From the NCBI RefSeq assembly GCF_041146395.1, contig NC_091010.1, positions 51,480,001 through 51,544,000 of the forward strand: a DNA stretch of 64,000 bases, read 5' to 3'. The stretch comes from Eulemur rufifrons (taxonomy: Eukaryota; Chordata; Mammalia; Primates; Lemuridae). Under the pieces are notes generated by a model. The model made no database searches and was not told the origin of the DNA. It saw nothing but the letters and a program-made list of their open reading frames with translations. The translations under genes and the position numbers were made by a program. Positions 55,830 through 64,000 of this stretch are shown piece by piece (within the stretch, counting starts at the first letter, position 1; each line of letters begins with the position of its first letter).

Positions 55830-57000
55830 AGAGAATTAAGACAAGATGCTATAGCCATGAGATAAAAGCAGGATGCTATAAATGAGAGGAGGGATGAGAA
55901 AATCAAAAGCTAAATGGGCTGTTAGAAATTTAAAATCTGACAGCAAAAAACAAAACAAAAACAATAAAGGAATTAGAAGATAGTCAAGGAAATCCTCTAG
56001 AAAGAGAGAGAACAGATAAAATGAAGCATAGGAGATTATCAAATAAATCAGAAAAAAGTATTTACCAGAATAGCAGAATATGCACCCTCATAATTGGATA
56101 AAGTCATTGAGAAAAAATAATCCACACTAAACAAAACATCTTATCATGCCCCATTGCAACACCAGGAGCTGAATGGAATCTACAAAGGGCCAGTAATAAG
56201 AATGGCCATTGTGTGCTAGGAGGCTACAGAGTTACAGCTTCAAACTGCTGACAGGAAACGATCTCCAAATGTGAATTCTTTGCCCCACTAGCCATCACTG
56301 GTGGTTGAGGGTATAATTGATCCATTTCTGTAAGTAACAGGACTCAACAAATATGCTTCCAAGCATGCTTTTTTGGGTAGGTCCTAGCTAGTGTACTCAG
56401 CAAAACAAAGGAAAAATAATAAGATTGAGGGTCTAAGATACAGGAAATCCCATCCAGATGAGAAGTGAATGTATATCCCAGGTCCAGTGCTATTCAGTGG
56501 AGAGTGATCAGTTTACATTGAAGCAGGAAGGTGAAGGACCGCAAGAGAGATGGCTTCAAGGAAAAAGTGAATTAGAACTGATGGCATATTTGACAATATT
56601 TGAGCATTTGGACAAAAATATTTTTAGGCATTTGACAACTCTCTCAGAACATTTAGGCGGAAAAATAGATAATAAAAAATTGGTAACATTATGTAGAAAG
56701 TTAAAGGGGAAAAAGCTATTATTATCCAAAGGCAAAACAAAAGGAAATATAAGAATAAAAATGTAATCACATACGTGCTGGCTCTGCCATACAGTATGAA
56801 AACAGTTATAATAATGCAAAACACAGCAATTGATTAAGTTTCTCCCAAGAGTTATATAATTATGTTGGAAGGATATCAGCAGTGGAAGGAACAATTGCAC
56901 AAATTGTATGAGGTGTATACGGAATAGAGTTAAAAATCCTTAATTATTGTCACTAGAAATAATCAAATAATATAATAAAATTGAAAAAAAAAAAGCACAG
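55830..57000 (+). mobile_element. HAL1/L1M-like remnant
   Basis: 'cctctagaaagagagagaac', 'gaagcataggagattatcaa', 'cttatcatgccccattgcaa', 'atgggaatctacaaaggg'-like and 'ctaagatacaggaaatccca' follow the HAL1 ORF1 and 3' region order. The 102-codon frame at 56458-56766 (EFL-type, lysine-rich end) lies in the assumed 3' part and has no separate identity. Boundaries are loose. Confidence 0.5.
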
Positions 57001-58109
57001 TGAAATGCTATTTATATAAATGGAAAACTATACCAGAACAAACAGTTAAAAGTAATAATTTTTACTATAGATAGGTAAGTGACACTTTAATTAAAAAAAT
57101 AGTAATTGACTTTAAACAAGTTAAATGGTAGAAAAATTTTGTTTCATTTGCTGAGGGAGTTCCTTTTATTATAACAAAGAAATGATTACAGAATAAGATT
57201 TCCTTAAAGTTTTAAAAAATGTATGCTCTTTGTCTTATCGTTATCATTTTTGTCTGTTGGATGGTGTTCAAATGTTCCTAAAAGAAGAGATGGCATCTAT
57301 ATTTATGATAATATTCAGATAGACGACTACAATGTTCTGTTTCTCCCACAGTTGACCCTCATCAACATGAAGAGAATGAAGCCCAGAGAAAAAGCTCTTC
57401 TCTGCATTTTTTACCCTTTCATTGCCCTCTTGGTTAATGGCTACTTTGTTCCTGTGGAAGTGAAGTAAAGTCCTCCCAAATGCTAGGAATATTCAAAGAC
57501 TTTCTCAGGAAGGGTCAACTCGTGAAACAAGAGTTGCTGCAAAGTGAAAATTGAACACATTAAGTCTGATAGCTAAACTTCAAAAAGAAAAATATTCTTG
57601 TTTCCAAAAGCCCTTCAGGTCCATATTCGTAGCATTTTGTGTCACAGTAAAAGACTGGAGAAAACAACTGATTAAGATACTGTACATCCGTATAGTGCTA
57701 TACTCTGTCATGCTGAAAATAATTAGAGATAGCTATGCTTGTGTGAAATGATGTCCAGCACATATTGCTAAGCTAAAAATCCTGAAAGAAACAAACCCAA
57801 CAAGTAGCAGAATAGTGTGTGTGTTACACTCAGTTACTGCCTGAACTTATTCTAAAGGTATAATTTTGTTTTGGAGCACAGGTTCTGAGACTGGAATCTT
57901 GGGATAGGGACCAAATTTGATTTTTATAATTTATACTCTTACATTATGTTTAATTTTTATCACGTGCAAATAATGTTTTGAAAGTTAGTTCCATGTAACA
58001 AATACGTTATATTAGTTCATATGATCAGCAGTCCATATCTTAGTTTTGAAAGGTTCACTCCAACTTCAATATAGGCATTTGAAACTGGAATGTTTGCCTT
58101 TAAGGTAAC
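57001..58109. other. No recognised gene or repeat
   Basis: An 81-codon frame (57223-57468) begins with a hydrophobic run resembling a signal peptide (MLFVLSLSFLSVGW), but its upstream and downstream context shows no promoter, splice or polyadenylation pattern that would support a gene. Confidence 0.45.
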
Positions 58110-58330
58110 TAAACATGGTAAGAGCAGAAAGTATGGGATTAGAGTCAGCAGTTCAAATCCCATCTTCTTATGTTAAAGTTGGACATTTTCCCCTTTTTCC
58201 CCTAAATTTTCATCTCAGTTATGTAATATATAAAATGATGATGATAGTAATCTTTCCTCCTCCCTCACAGTTTGGTGTGATGAACAAGTAAGATCAGGTA
58301 GAAAAAAAGGCTTTGTGCACTGGGAAGTAC
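58110..58330 (+). mobile_element. MIR SINE, plus strand
   Basis: 'gtatgggattagagtcagca', 'gttcaaatcccatcttctta', 'ttttcatctcagttatgtaa' and 'atgatgatgatagtaatctt' are in MIR order. Confidence 0.75.
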
Positions 58331-58394
58331 CATATAAATATTCATGGCTAGAAAACTGGCTTTACCAATTGGATGCACTTTATATTAATATTTA

Positions 58395-58645
58395 GCATTA
58401 ATAATAGGAATAACTAAAATATTGCTAATATCTTTGAGTACTTATTATCCCACATGCTATTTTAAGAACTTTACAAGTATGAACCTATTCACAACAAATG
58501 TGTGAGTGTGCATTATTGTCCCTCTCGTAGATGAACATGCTTAGGTACACAGAGGTTAAGCAATTTACCTAAAGTCACCCAGCTACAGTACTAGGTGATG
58601 GTGCTAGGATCTATCACCACAGTCTGCTACGCTTTCTGCCAGTTG
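58395..58645 (-). mobile_element. MIR SINE, minus strand
   Basis: 'gtacttattatcccacatgc', 'tttaagaactttacaagtat', 'ttaagcaatttacctaaagt' and 'cacccagctacagtactagg' form a nearly full MIR in complement. Confidence 0.85.
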
Positions 58646-60834
58646 ATTACAGTCTAGCTACCTGAGAGTAGCTGAAAAATTGATGGCAACATAATGAGAG
58701 GCTGATGGGAACTTTATGTGCTTTGTAAAAGCAGGAAGTTTTGTTTTGTTTTTGAAATCATTAACTCAGGTTTTGCCTTTTATTTTTGCAAGTTTTTCAA
58801 AGTTTTTATTCTAACTTTTCTTTAAAATTGTTTCTGTTCATGACTGCCAATGCACAGTACAACCCATAAGAAATAGGAAATGAATCACAAGATGACAAAT
58901 GTAGAAGAAGAGTGTAACAGACTCGGAAACTGCCAATGTTAATTTTTGTTCTGCTTCAGCTCTGGCAGATGCCTTTAGAATTAACTCAAGTAAGTTATCC
59001 TGAATCATAGGATCTCAACATTTCAGGGCTGGAAGGGACCAGTATTCTTTCACAACTAGTCAATCAATGTGAAGAAAGCAATTTGCATCAAGAAAGAGCA
59101 TCAAATTAAAAATGGAATTTTAAAAATTAAAAAGCAGGTGAGATTCCCTAACATGAGTTCTGAGCCTAAAGGCAGAGCCTTAAGGATGCTGAGGTGCTGG
59201 AGTAGGTAGCGTGGGAACGGGGCGGCTTTCCTTTTGTCCTCCTCTATTCTGCTTCTCAATTTGGCTTTGTGATCTTGGAAAAGCTATTTATTTTCTTTGG
59301 TATATACTTTTCAAATCTTTAAAGTAAAATGAATGTAATAGATGATCTAGAAAACTCTTTACGAGTTTAGTTTCTCATTGATTTCTTTGAGTAGGGTTAT
59401 TTTGTGTCCCTACATGATTTCCAATCAGTGTTTGTGTTTGTGGCAGGGGGAGGGTGCTTAGCAATGGAAATGGGGAGCGTTCGCTGGTCTGCTGGGAAGG
59501 AATGCTTTCCTTATGTCTTCAGCCACAAGAAGACTCCCCCAAAACATGCTTCCTTACGTACTTTCCCATTCAAGGACACAGAGAGATGCACGCTCACAGC
59601 TCATTCTTGAAATGAATTCTATTTCTGAACTTCTCTGCCTGCCTTTGTGTGACATTTCATGTTTTTGCCACTCACTGGCAGATGCACTTTAAAATGATGT
59701 TCTGGGATGCTTCAATAACTTCTAGTAGAAAAATGCAAATAAATGTAAATTTTTGATATTATCAGCTTCATCAAAGCAAACAGGCAGGAGCAAGAACATT
59801 ATTAGAGTTTGATAAGAATGTATATTTGAATGATTTCCCCAGAGGACTGGGGAAAAACTCATCTTGTTCTGTTTCCTATTGTGGAGACTCATCAATTGTC
59901 TCAGGCGGAATTACCTGCACACGCCATTTGTCAGCCCCACTCTCAACCCCCAGACTCACTTTTTTCCATAGAAGAGCTGCTCTTTTGATTTCTGAAATGT
60001 AATTTCAATAAATGGCCCAGTTGAATCAAGACATTCAGGAAAAAAACAGGCAATAGAAGGCATGAATAACACAATAGAGCACTGGAAGAATAATAGTTTC
60101 GGAAGACATAGCATTTATATCACAGTAAAAAAAAAAAAGAAAGAAAGGAAAACTCAGATCGCTAGTACTCCAATTAGAATAAAATAAAAATAAAAAATCT
60201 TGGGACCTCCTATGGGATTTCCAGGCTACGCCACATCAGTTACCTTTGAATATGGTTTGGTGTATCTTCTGACACTTTTCCCTTAAGTAAATGAAAATTT
60301 CTTTGAGGATAGGGGTCTGGCATTTAATTCAATATACGTGGAAACCCAGCATATTACTGAACAGACAAAATGCTCTTAATAACCTAATGCTTATTGAGTG
60401 ACAGCTTATCCACAAAAGGGTCAAAACTGGAAATAGTCATTTGATAGTAGGCCAGTATAGGTGACCAGGCTTGTTCCAAAGATCTAATTATTCGTTCTAG
60501 AAAAACATATCCTTTGCTGAGTTGCAAAAAATCAATTAGATAAGGAAGCATGTTTCTAGAAATGCATAAAAGACCACAAAATTCTTAAGTGCCTATGACC
60601 GTAGAACAAAATGGCTAAAATGAAGCAAAATCTCAAATTGTATTTCAAAATGCAGTGGGATATCAGGAGCAATTGTGTGACCAAATGGGACGTTTTAGCA
60701 TGACTTCTCTAATTTTTCCTATCAACAATCTCCAGAAATTTTAAAATACTGTGCTTGTAATATGGATTGGCATTAGTGCTGGATTATTCTCATCAAGCCA
60801 CTGTAAAAAGATCACTGCACAGGAATTAGAGGCC
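58646..60834. other. Mostly unrecognised; weak MIR at 59245-59345
   Basis: 'ctgcttctcaatttggcttt' and 'gtgatcttggaaaagctatt' at 59245-59345 look like a sense MIR core. The rest, with an A-run at 60127-60138, is unassigned. The 68-codon frame at 59404-59610 has no domain. Confidence 0.45.
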
Positions 60835-60915
60835 TCGAATTCTGCTTTTAGCTTTGTAGTTCGCTAGCTTTGTGAACTTGCTTAAGGCTCCTAGTTTCCT
60901 AGTACAAAAAGGAAA
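60835..60915 (+). mobile_element. MIR SINE fragment
   Basis: 'gtagttcgctagctttgtga', 'acttgcttaaggctcctagt' and 'ttcctagtacaaaaagg' are MIR core, directly before the MER20. Confidence 0.6.
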
Positions 60916-61008
60916 AGCTCTAGGGACCGAGATTTTCCCCTAGGGTAGAGGCTCTCAGGCTTCAATACGCATCAGAATCACCTGGAGAGTTTGTTAAAAC
61001 CCACTGTG

Positions 61009-61227
61009 ATGATCAGGGAAACCAATTTTCTGGTGAGTACATGTGATGCTTGTTTTTCCATTTTAACTTGCACTGTTCACTTAATAATTTATCATGAATA
61101 TTTCCCATATTATTTCATATCATTGTACAAGAAATAATGTATACATTATGAGGACATACTGTATCTAACAAGATATACTGTTAGACTCTTTGATTCTGTA
61201 AAACTAAATTGAAAAAAAAAAAAAAAA
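61009..61227 (+). mobile_element. Unidentified poly(A)-tailed retrocopy
   Basis: About 203 bases plus a 16-A tail, flanked by perfect 13-bp duplications 'aaaacccactgtg' (60996-61008 and 61228-61240). The layout is that of an L1-mediated insertion. The body is neither Alu, MIR nor L1 3' UTR. Its left part ('tggtgagtacatgtgatgct') resembles antisense L1, and the middle ('cacttaataatttatcatga', 'ttcccatattatttcatatc') recalls an old antisense LINE sequence. No canonical AATAAA sits before the tail, though TA-rich variants do. It may derive from the 3' UTR of a gene or from a non-coding RNA with an old repeat. Confidence 0.75.
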
Positions 61228-61303
61228 AAAACCCACTGTGGGACTCCATCCCCAGCGTTCCTGATTCAGTAGGTCTGGGGTGGAGGTGACAATTTGCGTT
61301 TCT

Positions 61304-61766
61304 TTTTCTTTTTTCCAGAATATTATCAGGGTACAAACATTTTGGTCGTATAATTTGCTTTGGTACAATTTGAGTCAAAGTTATAAGTGTGCCCATAACC
61401 CAGATAGTGTGCATTGTACCCGTTAGGTGTGAATTTACCCATCCCTCCCCTCTGCCCTCCTCCCACCTGTTTGATTTCCGTTGAGTTTTGTTTCCATATG
61501 TGCACATAAGTGTTGATCAATTAGTTCTAACTTAGTATTGAGTACATGTGGTGTTTGTTTATTCATTCTTGTGATACTTCACTTAGAAGAATGGTCTCCA
61601 GTTCCATCCAGGTTGTTACTCAAATGTTTATAGCGGCACAATTCACAATTGCAAAGATGTGGAAACAACCCAAGTGCCCATAAATACATGCGTAAATTAA
61701 TAAAATGTGGCACATACCGGAGTATGTGTATACCCGGAGTCCCACTCACCCATAAAAAAAATAGAG
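61304..61766 (-). mobile_element. Lemur L1 with twin-priming 5' inversion inside MER20
   Basis: 61304 to about 61617 is the complement of a lemur L1 3' UTR and ORF2 end ('ccagaatattatcagggtac', 'cattgtacccgttaggtgtg', 'gtggtgtttgtttattcatt'). About 61618-61766 is the next upstream L1 piece on the plus strand ('gcacaattcacaattgcaaa', 'aacaacccaagtgcccataa', stopping just after 'actcacccataaaaaaaa'). The 13-bp duplications 'aatttgcgtttct' (61291-61303) and 'aatttgtgtttct' (61767-61779) differ by one transition. About 463 bp, no coding capacity. Confidence 0.9.
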
Positions 61767-61839
61767 AATTTGTGTTTCTAACGCATTACTAGGTGATGCT
61801 GACACTGCTGACTCTGGGATCTCACATTGAGAACCACCT

Positions 61840-63319
61840 TCTTAGTGCAAAGACTGAATGGGACCCTGCCAGCCTATAAATTCGTTCACTGCCTGCTTCT
61901 CCTAATCCTTTGTATTCCTCGTGTTTCTCGGGGCTTGGCCAGTTTGCACAGCTGGGTTCTCTCTGACGGCTAGTTCATGGCAGGGGCCCCTGTGATAACA
62001 GCAATAACTAGGAGCCTCACTTTTTTCTTCTGCTCCTTCTAGTGAAGCCTCAAGTCTCTGGAGCAAGCTTATACTGCTCCGCTGAACCATCGCTCACAGA
62101 GTAAACTGTCAGGCCTCTGCAAACAAAGACTAAGAGTGTTAAGCAACCCCATTGCTGATTCTTTGCCTCTGGCTCTTCACACCTACCCGGCCCTCTTTCT
62201 GGCCTCCTGGGGAAGGCTCTTTGCTCAGACTTTCCTACCTGAGGGGATGCAGAGTAACAGGGCTTATTAGTTGTATAACACATTCACTCTCAGGGCAGTT
62301 TCGCCAATTTGCTCTTAAGGGCTTTTGAAAAGCACATTTTCTCAGGCTCTCTGGGAAGAAAACAAGAAGTTTAACGGTGTCGGGCAAGGGAAGGGGTAAA
62401 TCTTCATACAAGGGGAAACAGGAAAAACAAAGGAATGATGCTTCTTGTTAGAGATGCAACAAGAGACCTAGCTTGCCTATTAAATAATTTAAGCTAATTG
62501 TTGAACCCATAAAGTATTGTAGAGAAGGGTTCGCCAATGACTGTTTTGCAGATGCTCCCTTTTGGAAGTGAAACGGAATAATGAAAGAATAGATCCACAG
62601 GCCAGACTCCTGGCACCCCTCTCATCTTGTTCTCCCTGACACCTTCCCTTCTCTAACCAGCACCCTGGTAGACCCAGGTGGTTTTTACTAGAATCTTCAC
62701 TAAATTAAAACAACTAATAAACATGATTTATGGTGACTTCAGTCTCTATTTTCTTAACCACCTCTGTTTTAGGGGCTTCTGTAACTCTGGAATTTATGTG
62801 GCTAAAAGCCCAATCCCAACTGCCTGCTTTTTTCCTACTAGTGCTTAAATAAGCCTCTAGTTTATCTGAGAGGACTTCTTCCCTGAACCCCAAACGTGCT
62901 GTCATATACTTTTTGACTCAATGCTGTCGTTTTTCTCTTCATCCTGTCTGAAACACCCTTCTGAATCTTCTTGGTTTCTATCTTTCCCTCCCTCAAGTTC
63001 CATCTTTCTAGTGAAATCTTGCTTGACTGCTGCTATCCAGGGATCCAAGTGTGTTCTTTGCAAGAGACTGTGTCTGTGATGCCGGCAGTATTTATTTATC
63101 TCTAACTTTGTTGAGTGCGTTAGACTTGTCTCTTTCTTTTTTAAAGGATTTTCGGAGGCAGGACTTTATCTCATACATATTTTTAGTTTAACAAAATTTT
63201 ATAGAGTGTTTGCTTTGTGGTAGGTGCTGGATATACAATTAACCTTAACTGACTTTCAATCCATATTTCTGTCTTCTGCAAGTGTACATGACACATAATA
63301 AATATTATAAATAGCGACT
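61840..63319. other. No gene; possible L2 fragment at 62935-63130
   Basis: GC content rises at 61900-62260, with frames on the minus strand (61902-62283) that have no domain. The 62935-63130 part ('cctccctcaagttccatctt', 'ctagtgaaatcttgcttgac') could be the body of an L2 tail. Otherwise nothing is recognised. Confidence 0.4.
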
Positions 63320-63620
63320 CAACCTATTCCTATATGTGTTATCTCATTAATGGTCATTAAATACCTGTTATCTTCCTAGTTTGTTACCCACCCTCTTATC
63401 TAAAACTTAAAGAAACAAACAGGTCCAGAGAAGTCAGGTAAATACTATGAAGTAAAAGACCTATTAATTGGTGGAGGTAGAATTATAACCTGGTCCATCT
63501 AACTACAAAGAATGTTCCTTTCTACCAACACCACCCCAGCCGTTAATTATTGGAGAAGGGGGAACCTTAGAAAGGGTATATGACTTGTCCAAAGTCATAT
63601 TGCAAGCTACTTATTAAGGT
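63320..63620 (-). mobile_element. MIR SINE trace(s), minus strand
   Basis: 'tgtgttatctcattaatggt', 'gtccagagaagtcaggtaaa' and 'atgacttgtccaaagtcata' are complement MIR phrases, perhaps of two overlapping fragments. Confidence 0.5.
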
Positions 63621-64000
63621 GATAAATTTAAAATGCATTGAATTAATCATTATTCTTTTATATATTATGTTATATATAGATGATAAGAGATAGAAAATCA
63701 CTCCTTCCAACATTTGTGTTGGTGAATTACAATATAAAATTGAGAGCCCAACCTCTCTGTTGGCTTTTGTTGTTTTTAATGCCCTAAGTCTGTCATATAA
63801 GACATACGAGGTGATGATACTTTAGATCTTTCCAGTGGCTGACATAAATCTATTTTAAATGAACAGGTCTTTTATAATGCCCAATGTCTCCCAGGTCTAC
63901 ATGGGAGAAATTGCCTGCAACATCCTTCCTGATGCTCTTGTGGGAGCCAGGGCCTTATGATTAACAAGAAGTTCTTACAACTGCTTTAACTAATAACATT
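63621..64000. other. No recognised feature
   Basis: AT-rich unassigned end of the window, with TATA-rich sequence at 63650-63680. Confidence 0.4.

Larger units (their letters stand above)
60946..61839 (-). mobile_element. MER20 hAT element split by two insertions
   Basis: Three pieces in one order and orientation make a nearly complete MER20 (about 188 of about 218 bp). They are 60946-61008 ('cgcatcagaatcacctggag'), 61241-61303 ('ctgattcagtaggtctgggg') and 61780-61839 ('aggtgatgctgacactgctg', end 'gagaacca'). The 8-bp flanks 'ccctaggg' and 'tcttagtg' agree at five positions, consistent with a decayed hAT duplication. The gaps are filled by a poly(A)-tailed retrocopy and by an inverted L1, each with its own duplication of MER20 sequence, so both came later. 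MER20 is a eutherian non-autonomous family. It has been linked to gene regulation in some mammals, but this copy is disrupted. Confidence 0.88.

Noticed and set aside
56458..56766. 102-codon frame with a lysine-rich end
   Set aside because: It lies in HAL1/L1M-like sequence and is most simply a remnant or chance frame of that element.
57223..57468. 81-codon frame with a signal-peptide-like start
   Set aside because: A hydrophobic amino end arises easily in AT-rich DNA. No supporting gene structure or recognised family was found.
1..64000. CRISPR array, bacterial operon, phage or plasmid features
   Set aside because: Codon structure, gene density and the abundance of mammalian SINEs, LINEs and LTRs exclude a prokaryotic or phage origin. 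No regularly spaced repeats were seen.
1..64000. tRNA, rRNA or snRNA genes
   Set aside because: No cloverleaf-type box A/box B pair outside the Alu and MIR (tRNA-derived) SINEs was recognised. A covariance-model scan would be needed to exclude small RNAs fully.

Overview
This window looks like nuclear DNA from a strepsirrhine primate, most likely a Malagasy lemur. The main evidence is one Alu copy (2616-2936). Its left-arm linker (gaccccatctctactaaaaa followed by an A/T-rich 'gaaattatatggacagc' spacer) and right arm ('gaggttgctgtgagctaggc', 'gacgccatggcactcactct') are the form I associate with lemur Alus. The youngest L1 tails share a 3' UTR ('cctaacgggtac', 'ccatctgggtgatgggtac', 'aaaacatttgtacccccata') that differs from the anthropoid L1PA tail. 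Old eutherian families (MIR, L2, MER20, MER2, MLT1, HAL1, L1M) make up most of the rest. There is no bacterial or viral gene organisation, and no rRNA, tRNA or CRISPR array was recognised.

No protein-coding gene is supported. Open frames are short (at most 163 codons). The longest ones that resemble a known protein are broken pieces of L1 ORF2. The window therefore reads as an AT-rich, gene-poor intergenic stretch or the inside of a very long intron. One weak exon-like segment (49089-49151) is listed as a candidate only.

Layout. 1-976: 3' end of a lemur L1. 1175-1535: L2. 2600-2952: lemur Alu with target-site duplication (TSD). 4792-4967: short L1 tail. 5855-7190: old unassigned repeat. 7625-12410: a nest of old L1M/HAL1 sequence carrying a MER2 DNA transposon (8643-8955) and a lemur L1 tail (10151-10597). 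12416-12923: solo class I ERV LTR. 15481-15960 and 17222-about 17818: two more LTRs, the second on the minus strand. 20028-24159: three MLT1 LTRs. 24410-28750: L2 and L1M pieces. 30765-32166: two minus-strand MLT1 LTRs. 34010-36250: L2, MIR, an MST/MLT1 LTR and a hAT element. 36251-46150: mostly unrecognised sequence with scattered MIR and L1M. 46153-47300: degenerate LTR block. 47301-50570: the longest repeat-poor block. 50575-51160: three MIR fragments. 53858-55816: an L1 with its 5' part inverted, next to HAL1-like sequence up to about 57000. 58110-60915: MIRs. 60946-61839: a MER20 split by two separate retrotransposition events. The rest is mostly unrecognised sequence with an L2-like and a MIR trace.

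The strongest observations are mobile-element archaeology. They are two L1 copies with twin-priming inversions, a MER20 carrying an unidentified poly(A)-tailed retrocopy plus an inverted L1, and a site near the end of L1 ORF2 that has grown different microsatellites in different copies. I found no convincing new molecular system. Repeat family names come from memory of consensus sequences, and coordinates of old repeats are approximate.
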